Assembly: GCF_000757905.1 (NCBI RefSeq)
Contig: NZ_JRLH01000012.1
Strand: one strand, 5' to 3'
DNA: 64,000 nt
From: Arsenophonus nilaparvatae
GTDB taxonomy: Bacteria > Pseudomonadota > Gammaproteobacteria > Enterobacterales > Enterobacteriaceae
Part shown: piece by piece, positions 45,979-55,009 of the stretch
Layout: the number at the start of each line of letters is the position of its first letter
How positions within the stretch are numbered: the first letter of the stretch is position 1
The notes under the pieces: model-generated
The model's input: only the letters and a program-made list of their open reading frames with translations
Databases searched by the model: none
Told to the model about the DNA's origin: nothing
Translations under genes and position numbers: made by a program

Positions 45979-47271
45979 ATGAAGCAGGCATTTAAATTAT
46001 TGTTAGGTTTTCTAATATTATGGGCGGCATCTGCTCAGGCAGAAATTCGGATTGAAATTACCCAAGGTATCAATACTGCACAGCCTATTGCTATTGTGCC
46101 TTTTAAATGGACTGGAACTGGTACTTTACCCGATGATGTAGGACAAATTGTTGCTGCAGATTTACGCAATAGCGGTAAATTTAATCCTATTGATCCCAGT
46201 CATATGCCTCAACAACCAACTACCGCATCGGAAGTCACACCGAATGTTTGGACGGCATTAGGTATTAATGCAGTTGTTGTTGGTCAGGTACAACCGGCTG
46301 CTGATGGTCAGTACATTATTAGTTATCAACTGGTTGATGTGGTGAATTCTCCTGGCGCAGTATTGACGCAAAACCAATTAAAAGTGGCAGCCAAATGGCT
46401 ACGCTATGCGGCACATACTATTAGTGATGAAGTCTTTGCCAAATTAACCGGTATTCGAGGTGCATTTCGTACACGTATCGCTTACGTGGTTAAAACTAAT
46501 GGTGGAAAGTTTCCTTATGAATTAAGGGTCTCAGATTATGATGGTTATAATCAATTCACTGTCCACCGCTCGCCTGACCCGCTGATGTCGCCAGCTTGGT
46601 CGGCTGATGGTGAAAAGTTAGCTTATGTAACCTTTGAAAGTGGTAGTTCAGCATTAGTTATGCAAACGTTAGCGACAGGCGAAGTCCGCCAGATTGCTGC
46701 TTTCCCGCGTCATAATGGTGCTCCTACTTTTTCCCCCGATGGAAGTAAGCTTGCTTTTGCCCTGTCAAAGAGCGGAAGTTTAAATCTTTATGTAATGGAC
46801 TTGGCCAGTGGTCAAACTCGCCAAATAACAGATGGTCGTAGTAACAATACTGAACCTAGTTGGATGCCAGACAGCCAAACGCTGATTTATACTTCTGATC
46901 AAGCAGGGCGTCCACAAATATACAAACTAAATATTAATGGTGGTGTGCCAGAGCGTATTACTTGGGAAGGCAACCAAAACCAGGATCCAAGCGTCAGCCC
47001 TGATGGTAAATTTATGGTAATGGTCAACTCGAGTAATGGTAAACAGCACATTGCTAAACAGGATCTGGCAACGGGTAACGTTGAATATTTGACGGATACG
47101 TTTCTGGATGAAACGCCGAGTATCGCACCTAATGGTACTATGGTAATTTATAGTGCCTCACAAGGGTTAGGTACTGTATTACACTTGGTGTCAACGGATG
47201 GGCGTTTCAAAGCGCGTCTGCCGGCGACTGATGGAAAGGTTAAATTTCCTGCCTGGTCGCCGTATTTGTGA
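45979..47271 (+). CDS. tolB: Tol-Pal system protein TolB
   Basis: A 430-residue periplasmic protein with a signal peptide (LLLGFLILWAASAQA), an N-terminal alpha/beta domain (IAIVPFKWTG, VAADLRNSGKF) and a six-bladed beta-propeller of repeated SPAWSxDGxKLAY-type motifs that binds Pal. Length equals E. coli TolB. AAGGGAG precedes the ATG. It ends 45 bases before pal. Confidence 0.98.
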   Translation: MKQAFKLLLGFLILWAASAQAEIRIEITQGINTAQPIAIVPFKWTGTGTLPDDVGQIVAADLRNSGKFNPIDPSHMPQQPTTASEVTPNVWTALGINAVVVGQVQPAADGQYIISYQLVDVVNSPGAVLTQNQLKVAAKWLRYAAHTISDEVFAKLTGIRGAFRTRIAYVVKTNGGKFPYELRVSDYDGYNQFTVHRSPDPLMSPAWSADGEKLAYVTFESGSSALVMQTLATGEVRQIAAFPRHNGAPTFSPDGSKLAFALSKSGSLNLYVMDLASGQTRQITDGRSNNTEPSWMPDSQTLIYTSDQAGRPQIYKLNINGGVPERITWEGNQNQDPSVSPDGKFMVMVNSSNGKQHIAKQDLATGNVEYLTDTFLDETPSIAPNGTMVIYSASQGLGTVLHLVSTDGRFKARLPATDGKVKFPAWSPYL

Positions 47272-47316
47272 TGCATAATAATAAGTATGGCAATAATAAT
47301 TAAAGGATCGAACAAG

Positions 47317-47814
47317 ATGCAATTGAATAAAGTGCTTAAAGGGCTAATGTTAGCGTTACCTATGATAGCCGTTGCAGCATGTAGCTCAAAAAAGGGCAAT
47401 GACAAAACGGGTGCTGAAAACAATGTAGCAGATAGCAATGCTAGCTTGACAGCTGAGCAACTTGCTAGTCAGCAAATGCAAGAATTGCAAAGTAACAACA
47501 TTGTTTACTTTGGTTTTGATAAGTATGATGTTACCCCAGAATATGCACAGCTGTTAGATCAACATGCAACATTCCTACGCGGTAACCCTTCAGTTAAGAT
47601 TACTGTAGAAGGGCATACTGATGAAAAGGGTACACCAGAGTATAATATTGCACTTGGTGAGCGCCGTGCTAATGCTGTGAAAATATATTTGCAGAGTAAA
47701 GGCGTAAACGGTGAGCAAATTGCTATCGTATCTTATGGTAAGGAAAAACCGGCTATACAAGGTAATGACGAATCGGCATATGCCAAAAACCGTCGTGCGA
47801 TACTTGTGTATTAA
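47317..47814 (+). CDS. pal: Peptidoglycan-associated lipoprotein Pal
   Basis: A 165-residue outer-membrane lipoprotein. The lipobox VAAC places the lipidated Cys at 22. The C-terminal OmpA-like domain (VYFGFDKYDVTPEY, VEGHTDEKGTPEYNIALGERRAN) binds peptidoglycan meso-DAP through its conserved Asp and Arg. I chose ATG 47317 (AAAGGA upstream) over an in-frame start 30 bases earlier, because the signal peptide then starts correctly. Confidence 0.98.
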   Translation: MQLNKVLKGLMLALPMIAVAACSSKKGNDKTGAENNVADSNASLTAEQLASQQMQELQSNNIVYFGFDKYDVTPEYAQLLDQHATFLRGNPSVKITVEGHTDEKGTPEYNIALGERRANAVKIYLQSKGVNGEQIAIVSYGKEKPAIQGNDESAYAKNRRAILVY

Positions 47815-47823
47815 GAGTATTAT

Positions 47824-48585
47824 ATGAACAGTAACTTCAGACATCTTTATTTGAGTCTGTCGTTATTGGTTGGCGTAGCGGCTCCAGTAGTCGCTACCGC
47901 CCAAGCGCCAATCATTAATGTCGGCTCAGGCTCTACAAGTGATCGTCTAATGCAAATTGAGACAGCGGTCAATTCTCAAGGGCAGTTATTATATCAAATT
48001 CAGCAGCAGTTATCGGATGCTCAGCGGGACATTGATACATTGCGTGGTCAAATTCAGGAAAACCAATATCAATTAAGTCAAGTTATTGAGCGGCAAAAAG
48101 ATCTCTATACGCAGTTGGATTCATTGACGACTGGTGCAAATAAAGTCAAGGCAAGTACCGACAGTAGTAATAGTAATAATGCTGTTGTCACGGCTAAACC
48201 AGCAAATGAAAAAGCTGAGTATGATGCAGCCGTTGCACTTGCAATAAAGAGCAAATCTAAACAGCAGATTGCGCAGGCAATTAGTTCTTTTCAGCATTTT
48301 ATCAAAACTTACCCTAAATCTAATTATCAGCCTAATGCGAATTATTGGCTTGGACAATTAAATTATAATCAGGGAAACAGAGATGATGCGGCTTTTTATT
48401 TTGCTACCGTTGTTAAAAATTACCCTAATTCAGCCAAAGGGGCAGAATCCCTTTATAAAGTAGGGTTACTGATGCAAGAAAAAGGGCAAAATGATAAAGC
48501 ACGTGTTGTTTATCAACAGGTGATTAAAGCATATCCTAGTAGCCCTAGCGCGAAATTGGCAGAAAAGAAATTAGCGTCACTCTAA
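47824..48585 (+). CDS. cpoB: Cell division coordinator CpoB
   Basis: A 253-residue periplasmic protein with a signal peptide ending near VVATAQA, a trimerising coiled coil (about 40-100, rich in Gln and Leu heptads), an Asn/Ser-rich linker and C-terminal TPR repeats (FQHFIKTYPKSNYQPNANYWLGQLNYNQG, then VVKNYPNSAKGAESLYKVG). It links Tol-Pal to PBP1B activity at the septum. It starts ten bases after pal. Confidence 0.96.
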   Translation: MNSNFRHLYLSLSLLVGVAAPVVATAQAPIINVGSGSTSDRLMQIETAVNSQGQLLYQIQQQLSDAQRDIDTLRGQIQENQYQLSQVIERQKDLYTQLDSLTTGANKVKASTDSSNSNNAVVTAKPANEKAEYDAAVALAIKSKSKQQIAQAISSFQHFIKTYPKSNYQPNANYWLGQLNYNQGNRDDAAFYFATVVKNYPNSAKGAESLYKVGLLMQEKGQNDKARVVYQQVIKAYPSSPSAKLAEKKLASL

Positions 48586-48592
48586 TGAATAA

Positions 48593-48624
48593 CCCCGAAG
48601 TATTTATTGCTATCTATTTCGGGG
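48593..48624 (+). terminator. Possible terminator after cpoB
   Basis: ccccgaa (48593-48599) and ttcgggg (48618-48624) are complementary across an 18-base loop, eight bases after the cpoB stop. There is no clean T-run, so termination is uncertain. Confidence 0.4.
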
Positions 48625-48672
48625 ATAATTGTATGATTAATAAACATTTAAATGTTTTCGGTAAAAAAAACA

Positions 48673-48703
48673 TTGCACCCTTAGCAAAAATAAGTAATAT
48701 ACT
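48673..48703 (+). promoter_or_regulatory. Probable promoter of tRNA-Lys
   Basis: TTGCAC (48673-48678) and TATACT (48698-48703) are separated by 19 bases, followed by a GC-rich discriminator (ccgcc), a feature of stringently controlled stable-RNA promoters. It lies 27 bases before the mature tRNA. The spacer is two bases longer than ideal. Confidence 0.6.
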
Positions 48704-48730
48704 CCGCCATCACCTCAGGTAACTTCAGAT

Positions 48731-48806
48731 GGGTCGTTAGCTCAGTCGGTAGAGCAGTTGACTTTTAATCAATTGGTCACAGGTTCGAATCCTGTACGAC
48801 CCACCA
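48731..48806 (+). tRNA. tRNA-Lys (anticodon UUU)
   Basis: A 76-base cloverleaf with acceptor stem gggtcgt/acgaccc, D-loop ctcagtcggtagag, anticodon loop cttttaa, T-loop gttcgaatc, and encoded CCA end. E. coli has a lysine and valine tRNA cluster at the same place after ybgF; here only one intact tRNA is followed by repeats that reuse its 3' end. Confidence 0.98.
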
Positions 48807-49312
48807 TCTAACAATATCTTGTTACTTTCCAAAGAAACAGAAATAACATATAGCACTGTGAGTACAGGATGAGAAGCTGTGTAGGTTCGAGCCGAGCGAA
48901 GCGAGACAGCGTTATGCGAAGCACAACGACCCGAAGGGCGAGGGCGTAGGCCGAGTTATCCTGTACGACCCACCATCTAACAATATCTTGTTACTTTCCA
49001 AAGAAACAGAAATAACATATAGCACTGTGAGTACAGGATGAGAAGCTGTGTAGGTTCGAGCCGAGCGAAGCGAGACAGCGTTATGCGAAGCACAACGACC
49101 CGAAGGGCGAGGGCGTAGGCCGAGTTATCCTGTACGACCCACCATCTAACAATATCTTGTTACTTTCCAAAGAAACAGAAATAACATATAGCACTGTGAG
49201 TACAGGATGAGAAGCTGTGTAGGTTCGAGCCGAGCGAAGCGAGACAGCGTTATGCGAAGCACAACGACCGCAGGGCGAGGGCGTAGGCCGAGTTATCCTG
49301 TACGACCCACCA
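48807..49312 (+). repeat. Three 169-bp tandem repeats ending in the tRNA-Lys 3' end (RtT-like)
   Basis: Units 48807-48975, 48976-49144 and 49145-49312 are near-identical (169, 169, 168 bases). Each ends with atcctgtacgacccacca, the last 18 bases of tRNA-Lys including CCA. Within each unit aggttcga (48883-48890 in unit 1), the T-arm 5' part, is separated from that end by a 67-base insert rich in small hairpins such as gagcgaagcgag and cccgaaggg. A segment gtacaggat upstream is complementary to atcctgtac, so each unit can fold into a closed structure. The arrangement parallels the E. coli tyrT locus, where 178-bp repeats bearing the tRNA-Tyr 3' end yield RtT RNA. Transcription here is inferred. 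Confidence 0.85.
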
Positions 49313-49496
49313 TCGAAAGATATTCGGACTATTTCTGTCAAAAGCTAATTTCATGTTATCTGTCTTACTTTACTGTAGATACAGAATATAGATGAAAAAT
49401 AGTATTCTTCTTTATTACAACCAAATGGAAAAATAGGTTATTGAGAACAATTTGATAATAAAAATTAAGCGACAAAATTTTAAATATTGATTATCT

Positions 49497-49514
49497 TGTT
49501 TAGTATACGAAACA
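49497..49514 (+). promoter_or_regulatory. NadR box upstream of nadA
   Basis: TGTTTAGTATACGAAACA matches the NadR operator TGTTTA-N6-TAAACA with one mismatch. NadR represses NAD synthesis genes in enterobacteria. It lies 74 bases upstream of the nadA start. Confidence 0.6.
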
Positions 49515-49588
49515 AAATTAGCAAATAAATAGTTTTTTTGCTAAAAAATATCATTTAAAACATTAAATACTAAACATAAGAGTACAAA

Positions 49589-50629
49589 ATGCCTAATTTT
49601 ATCGATTTCAATTTAGCTAGCTACCCATTTCCTGTTAAATCAGCGCCTTTGACGGATAATGAAAAAAAACATTGTAAACGGTCTATTAAGCTATTGTTGG
49701 AAAAAAGAAATGCGGTTATAGTCGCGCATTATTATACCGATCCTGATGTTCAAGCTCTGGCCGAAGAAACTGGTGGGTGTGTAGCAGATTCACTGGAAAT
49801 GGCACGTTTTGGCTCACGACATTCTGCATCGACTTTAATTGTCGCTGGCGTTAGATTTATGGGTGAAACGGCTAAGATCTTAAATCCTGAAAAGACAATA
49901 TTAATGCCTACATTGAAAGCGGAGTGCTCATTAGACTTAGGTTGTCCTGCAAAGCCTTTTGCTGAATTTTGTGATCAACACCCAGAGCGAACGGTGGTTG
50001 TTTATGCCAATACTTCTGCGGCGGTTAAGGCTAGAGCTGACTGGGTTGTAACTTCTAGTATTGCAGTTGAATTAATTGACTATTTAGATAGTCAAGGGCA
50101 AAAAATTATCTGGGCGCCGGATCGTCATTTAGGTAATTATGTACAAAGAAAAACCGGGGCAGATATGCTTTGCTGGCAAGCTGCTTGTATTGTACATGAT
50201 GAATTCAAAATTCAAGCCTTGCAGAAAATGAAAATGTTGTATCCTAATGCGGCAATATTAGCGCATCCAGAATCCCCTGCAGCGGTTGTTGATTTAGCAG
50301 ATGCAGTTGGCTCAACCGGTCAATTGATTCAAGCTGCACAAAACTTGCCTAATCAGCAAATAATTGTGGCAACGGATAAAAGTATTTTTTATAAAATGCA
50401 GCAAGCATGTCCAGAGAAATCATTTTATATTGCACCAACGGCAGGTGAAGGTGCGTCCTGCCGGACTTGTGCACATTGTCCTTGGATGGCAATGAATAGC
50501 TTAAAAACTATAGAACAAGGACTAAAAAAAGAGGGTGAATTACATGAAATATCGATTAATGATGAATTAAGAGAGAGAGCATTGAAGCCTTTGGAGCGGA
50601 TGTTGTCGTTTGCTGCTAACATTAAGTAG
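49589..50629 (+). CDS. nadA: Quinolinate synthase
   Basis: A 346-residue [4Fe-4S] enzyme that condenses iminoaspartate and dihydroxyacetone phosphate to quinolinate in NAD synthesis. Cluster cysteines are in LKAECSLDLGCPA, the DMLCWQAACIVHDEF segment and GASCRTCAHCPWMAMN. Substrate-binding motifs VAHYYTDPDVQALAEETGG and VIWAPDRHLG-like IIWAPDRHLGNYV are present. E. coli NadA is 347 residues. It is followed by pnuC, as in E. coli. Confidence 0.97.
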   Translation: MPNFIDFNLASYPFPVKSAPLTDNEKKHCKRSIKLLLEKRNAVIVAHYYTDPDVQALAEETGGCVADSLEMARFGSRHSASTLIVAGVRFMGETAKILNPEKTILMPTLKAECSLDLGCPAKPFAEFCDQHPERTVVVYANTSAAVKARADWVVTSSIAVELIDYLDSQGQKIIWAPDRHLGNYVQRKTGADMLCWQAACIVHDEFKIQALQKMKMLYPNAAILAHPESPAAVVDLADAVGSTGQLIQAAQNLPNQQIIVATDKSIFYKMQQACPEKSFYIAPTAGEGASCRTCAHCPWMAMNSLKTIEQGLKKEGELHEISINDELRERALKPLERMLSFAANIK

Positions 50630-50644
50630 CTGAATTATAAGTGT

Positions 50645-50684
50645 TAATAGGGTAATAGGGTAATAGGGTAATAGGGTAATAGGA
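50645..50684 (+). repeat. Octamer tandem repeat at the pnuC start
   Basis: Four perfect copies of taataggg (50645-50676) and a fifth ending in gga (50677-50684) directly abut the pnuC ATG. Each copy contains an AGGG that can serve as Shine-Dalgarno; the nearest suitable one is eight bases from the ATG. Copy number could vary by replication slippage. Confidence 0.9.
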
Positions 50685-51404
50685 ATGGAGTTTTTCAATA
50701 CTAGTAATACTATGGTACATATTGCTCTTGGCAGCAATGGTTATAATTTATCTTATATTGAAGCCGTGGCAACAGTAGCTGGATTTTTATGTATTTGGCT
50801 TGCCAGTCAGGAAAAAATTATCAATTATCTTTTTGGTCTAATAAACGTTACATTATTTGCGGTTATCTTTTTTCAAATACAATTGTATGCAAGCTTGTTG
50901 TTACAAATTTTCTTTTTCGCAGCGAATACCTATGGTTGGTACGCTTGGAGTCGAGTAGATGCTTATCATGAAGCAAGTCTTAAGATCCGCTGGATGAGTT
51001 TTTCTAAAGTAGTGGTAACTCTATTTATCGCCATTATTTTAACGCTGCTATTAAGTTTTAACATTGATAAAGTGTTTATTTTTCTTGCCCACGTCACTTG
51101 GGACATTGCTCATTTATTAGGTTTTTATCTTGAACCTGTACAAATAGAACCCGATGCATTCCCTTTTTGGGATTCAACCATGATGGTATTATCAATTATT
51201 GCGATGATATTAATGACACGAAAGTATGCTGAAAGCTGGTTACTGTGGATCATTATCAATGTTATTAGTGTTGTTATTTTCTACTTACAAGGTGTTTTAG
51301 CAATGTCATTTGAATATTTGATGCTACTTGGTATTTCAATCAATGGTTTTCGCCTTTGGGCTCGGTCAGCTAAAGAAAATGGTTCAATATTTTTAGCAGG
51401 TTAA
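50685..51404 (+). CDS. pnuC: Nicotinamide riboside transporter PnuC
   Basis: A 239-residue inner-membrane facilitator with about seven helices, matching E. coli PnuC (SYIEAVATVAGFLCIWLASQEKIINYLFGLIN, NTYGWYAW, and the substrate-site motif ESWLLWIIINVISVVIFY). It is co-oriented with nadA and only 55 bases downstream, so likely co-transcribed under NadR. The ATG follows an octamer repeat that holds its ribosome binding site. Confidence 0.96.
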   Translation: MEFFNTSNTMVHIALGSNGYNLSYIEAVATVAGFLCIWLASQEKIINYLFGLINVTLFAVIFFQIQLYASLLLQIFFFAANTYGWYAWSRVDAYHEASLKIRWMSFSKVVVTLFIAIILTLLLSFNIDKVFIFLAHVTWDIAHLLGFYLEPVQIEPDAFPFWDSTMMVLSIIAMILMTRKYAESWLLWIIINVISVVIFYLQGVLAMSFEYLMLLGISINGFRLWARSAKENGSIFLAG

Positions 51405-51599
51405 TAGTTATTTACATTGGCCTAACAGTATGGTTTTAAAAATATTAACAATTTTTATATCATATTATATATTACCACTAAATATTTATAATATAAGTAT
51501 GAGTACATATTTACACTTTTATCACTAGAGGTTAAATTGAGTTCATCTTTTATTTTTAGAGAATATACTGGCTAAAGAGCTATACATTGAGTAGAAAAG

Positions 51600-52661
51600 A
51601 TGACTTATAAGAATGATGACATCAGAATTAAACATATTAAAGAGTTATTACCTCCAGTTGCCTTATTAGAAAAATTTCCGGCAACAGATAAAGCCGCTTT
51701 GACAGTTCAAACAGCTCGTGAATCAATACATCAAATTCTAACTGGTAAGGATGATAGACTTTTGGTCGTTATTGGCCCATGTTCAATTCATGACCCTAAA
51801 GCAGCCATTGAATATGCCCAAAAACTAAAAAAAATTCATGATGAATTGAAGAATGAGTTAGAAATTGTTATGCGTGTTTATTTTGAAAAACCGCGTACTA
51901 CTGTTGGCTGGAAAGGTTTAATTAATGATCCTTTTATGGATAACAGTTTTGATATTAATCAAGGATTGCGTATTGCACGTAATTTATTGGTAACTATTAA
52001 TGATTTAGCTTTACCAACTGCCGGTGAATTTCTTGATATGATCACTCCGCAATATGTTGCAGATCTTACTAGTTGGGGAGCAATTGGTGCACGTACTACT
52101 GAATCTCAGGTACATCGTGAATTAGCATCTGGTCTTTCTTGCCCGGTAGGTTTTAAAAATGGTACCGACGGAACAATAAAAGTGGCTATTGATGCAATTA
52201 ATGCTGCTAAAGCTGCTCACTGTTTTTTATCGGTTACCAAATGGGGGCATTCAGCAATTGTAAATACTACCGGTAATGACGATTGCCATATTATTTTGCG
52301 CGGCGGTAAAAAGCCTAACTATAGTGAATCAGATATACAAGACGTTAAAGAGAGTTTGCAAAAATCAGGCTTATCAGCCCAAATTATGATTGATTTTAGT
52401 CATGCAAATTGTTGTAAGCAATATAAAAAGCAACTTGAAGTGGCTGAAAATGTTGCTAATCAAATACGTCAAGGTGAAAAAGCAATCATTGGAGTGATGA
52501 TTGAAAGTCATCTTTTAGAGGGAAATCAAGATATAACTACCGATAAACCGCTAGCGTATGGTAAAAGTGTGACAGACGCTTGTATTGGTTGGCAAAATAG
52601 TGAAAAATTATTATATCGTTTAGCAGACGCGGTTCGGATCCGTCGTGAAAAGAGCAACTAA
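51600..52661 (+). CDS. aroG: 3-deoxy-7-phosphoheptulonate synthase (Phe-sensitive type)
   Basis: A 353-residue DAHP synthase that commits erythrose-4-phosphate and PEP to aromatic synthesis. Motifs include VVIGPCSIHDPKAA (metal Cys), FEKPRTTVGWKG, GARTTESQVHRELASGLSCPVGFKNGTDG, and IMIDFSHANC. Sequence follows E. coli AroG (350 residues), more closely than AroF or AroH by the N-terminal feedback region (DDIRIKHIKELLPPVALLEKFP). Position before gpmA is conserved. Confidence 0.95.
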   Translation: MTYKNDDIRIKHIKELLPPVALLEKFPATDKAALTVQTARESIHQILTGKDDRLLVVIGPCSIHDPKAAIEYAQKLKKIHDELKNELEIVMRVYFEKPRTTVGWKGLINDPFMDNSFDINQGLRIARNLLVTINDLALPTAGEFLDMITPQYVADLTSWGAIGARTTESQVHRELASGLSCPVGFKNGTDGTIKVAIDAINAAKAAHCFLSVTKWGHSAIVNTTGNDDCHIILRGGKKPNYSESDIQDVKESLQKSGLSAQIMIDFSHANCCKQYKKQLEVAENVANQIRQGEKAIIGVMIESHLLEGNQDITTDKPLAYGKSVTDACIGWQNSEKLLYRLADAVRIRREKSN

Positions 52662-52671
52662 TTAATGCTTA

Positions 52672-52694
52672 ATAAGGCCACAAAGTGGCCTTAT
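52672..52694. terminator. Bidirectional terminator between aroG and gpmA
   Basis: ataaggccac (52672-52681) and gtggccttat (52685-52694) form a perfect 10-bp stem with an AAA loop between two convergent genes. The flanks are AT-rich but without a long T-run. Confidence 0.7.
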
Positions 52695-52714
52695 ACTTAT
52701 AAAGTTTAATTTGA

Positions 52715-53467
52715 TTATTTCGCTTTACCTTGATTAGCAACCGCGGCTGCTTTAGCGGCTATTTCAGCTTGATCACCAAGATAGTAATGCTTAATCGGTT
52801 GCATATTTTCATCAAATTCATAGACCAATGGAACGGCGGTTGGAATATTAAGTTCAAGGATCTCGTCTTCACTCATCTTGTCCAGATGTTTGACTAATGC
52901 TCGTAATGAGTTACCGTGAGCAGCAATGATGACTTTTTCACCTTTAGCAACTCTGGGTTTAATCACCTCTTCCCAATAGGGGACAACACGTTCAATTGTG
53001 GTAGCGAGACTTTCAGTGACAGGGAGCTCTGAGGGGTTCAAATTTGCATAACGAGGATCATTACCGGGGTAACGAGGGTCATCTTTGGTTAATTCTGGTG
53101 GTGTAATTTCAAAACCACGGCGCCATAGTTTAACTTGATCGTCACCATATTTTGCTGCAGTTTCTGCTTTATCTAAACCTTGCAGAGCACCATAATGACG
53201 TTCATTGAGCCGCCAATTTTTTTCGACGGTTAGCCACTGTTGATCTATTTGGTCTAGAATATTCCACAAGGTGTGAATAGCGCGTTTTAAAACGGATGTA
53301 TAAGCATAATCAAAAACAAAACCTTCTTTTTTTAATAGCTGGCCTGCATCTGTTGCTTCTTCGCGGCCCTTATCGGAAAGTTCAACATCAGTCCAACCAG
53401 TGAATCGGTTTTCTTTATTCCATTCGCTTTCGCCGTGTCTTACTAGAACCAGCTTAGTTACTGCCAT
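52715..53467 (-). CDS. gpmA: 2,3-bisphosphoglycerate-dependent phosphoglycerate mutase
   Basis: A 250-residue cytosolic glycolytic enzyme that interconverts 3- and 2-phosphoglycerate. The phospho-His lies in LVLVRHGESEWN, the acid in LNERHYGALQG, and the second His in IIAAHGNSLRALVKHLD. Length equals E. coli GpmA (250). AGGAG lies upstream of the ATG. The C-terminus is Ala/Lys-rich as in relatives. Confidence 0.98.
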   Translation of the reverse strand: MAVTKLVLVRHGESEWNKENRFTGWTDVELSDKGREEATDAGQLLKKEGFVFDYAYTSVLKRAIHTLWNILDQIDQQWLTVEKNWRLNERHYGALQGLDKAETAAKYGDDQVKLWRRGFEITPPELTKDDPRYPGNDPRYANLNPSELPVTESLATTIERVVPYWEEVIKPRVAKGEKVIIAAHGNSLRALVKHLDKMSEDEILELNIPTAVPLVYEFDENMQPIKHYYLGDQAEIAAKAAAVANQGKAK

Positions 53468-54851
53468 AGTTTAAACTCCTATTAGTACATTCATTAAAAT
53501 CGATCTGAATTATTATATTATCCGTGCAACTGAATACCAATACAACTGATGGTAGTTTTTAAATTGCTGGGTAAGATCTATACTGATTTAACCTGTCTGT
53601 CATTAGATTAGCGGTTTAACACCGCAAAATAGCCTATTTTGCTATTATATAAATAAACATTATTTAAGTATCTTGATATTAAACTAATATTAGCTGGATA
53701 ATTTTGAAATTAAAGAATGAATGCTAATTAAATAGGTAAATAATAGAATGGTTTTGATATTAAGGTTGCTTATTAAAGAAATTGTTTTTTTATCTATGAT
53801 GACAAAATATTAAGTTATAATAATTATTAATTTTCGGTAAAATAAAATTTTTGGTAAAATAAGTGAAATATATGTTAATTATTTATATAATTAATTAATA
53901 AAAAAGATGAACGTAAATAAATAAATTGTTTAATTTGGTTGTTTATATATAAATATAGATGTAAATAAATTATTAATAATAGATTCTAGGGATAATATAT
54001 AACTATTTTTAAATTATGTGGGTATATTTATATTTGTAACAATAGATAAAAAAATGGAGCCATTTGGCTCCATTTTTCCTTTTATAAGAGAAACTTCTCC
54101 GTTAGTTTCAGGCACAAAATAGAATAAAGCAATTAGTATAATAAAAAATACCAATTGATATGTTATATTTCCATATATTAAGTATGTTTCCAAATCAATT
54201 AAATAGAATATTCGTTTAACAATTATTAAGGTTTAGAGTGTAAATCTTTATATTCAATATCTGCTAGCTGTAGAGAATATTCAAAGTCAATTTGTTATTA
54301 AGTTGTTTTTATTTGGTTGTATTTATAATGAGTTATTTTGCAATATCATTTAATTTTATTTTCTATATTAGTTTTAAAGCAAATAATATGTAATTTTATA
54401 ATCTCTGTATAGTTAAACTATAATTAAATATGTATCTAAATGTTTTCATTTTTTATATCTCATTGATTTTTATTAATTTAACTCATTGGAGAAAACGATC
54501 ATAAGTTGATAATTGATAGCTGGCATCTATTAATGTTTGATTTAAGATCGATTAAAACGATTTGCCGTTTTAATATTTATATATATCATTTCACTCACTA
54601 CAAGCTTAACTTATAGAATTTATTCTTTTTTTTTTGTTTTAGTTCATACTTTAATCTAATCATCTATATGATGAGAATACTTGTTGTTGGAACTTTTAAA
54701 TAATTTGTATTTGAATATAATTTAACCACTGTCATATTATTTATAAATATAGTTTATCTATGGCTAATAGTTATTCGATATTTTACTTTATTAAAAGTGA
54801 GCATTTTTACTTAACTTTATTATTAATAAAATTTTAAGGATTCACTTTTAT
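53468..54851. other. Gene-free AT-rich spacer at the left side of island 2
   Basis: Nearly 1.4 kb with no credible ORF. It contains an isolated strong terminator-like hairpin at 54051-54076, and otherwise very AT-rich sequence. In E. coli the corresponding position holds galMKTE and modF, so it may be a decayed gene region or the regulatory region of island 2. Confidence 0.5.
54051..54076. terminator. Orphan bidirectional terminator
   Basis: aaaatggagcc (54051-54061) and ggctccatttt (54066-54076) pair perfectly around a four-base loop, with T-runs on both strands. No recognisable gene lies directly upstream on either strand, so it may end an unannotated small RNA or mark a lost gene. Confidence 0.75.
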
Positions 54852-54983
54852 ATGTCGAAACGATTATCTTTTTTTATTAAAAAACTAGTACTACTTTTTT
54901 CTGTCATTTTTATGATGTTGTGTAGTACTGAATTATTAGTTTGGATCACTCGAAATGGCTCCTTAATGGAGCTTGTTAATTAG
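54852..54983 (+). CDS. Small hydrophobic protein (hypothetical)
   Basis: A 43-codon ORF (MSKRLSFFIKKLVLLFSVIF and on) with a basic start, one strong hydrophobic helix and a short tail. AAGGA lies about ten bases upstream. It precedes the first lipoprotein by 26 bases in the same orientation, so co-transcription is likely. I do not recognise the family. It could encode a membrane peptide, a leader peptide or be non-coding. Confidence 0.4.
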   Translation: MSKRLSFFIKKLVLLFSVIFMMLCSTELLVWITRNGSLMELVN

Positions 54984-55009
54984 CTACGTAATTGAATAAA
55001 GGCTTTGTT

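Noticed and set aside
48807..49312. CRISPR array
   Set aside because: The 169-bp units are contiguous near-identical repeats without unique spacers, and no cas genes are near.
49081..49341. 86-codon reverse ORF in the tRNA-linked repeats
   Set aside because: It is a forced translation of tandem repeats and tRNA-like sequence, with no ribosome site; repeats explain it better.
51500..51525. Possible TyrR box upstream of aroG
   Set aside because: One half-site TTTACA is present but the partner half matches only three of six bases.
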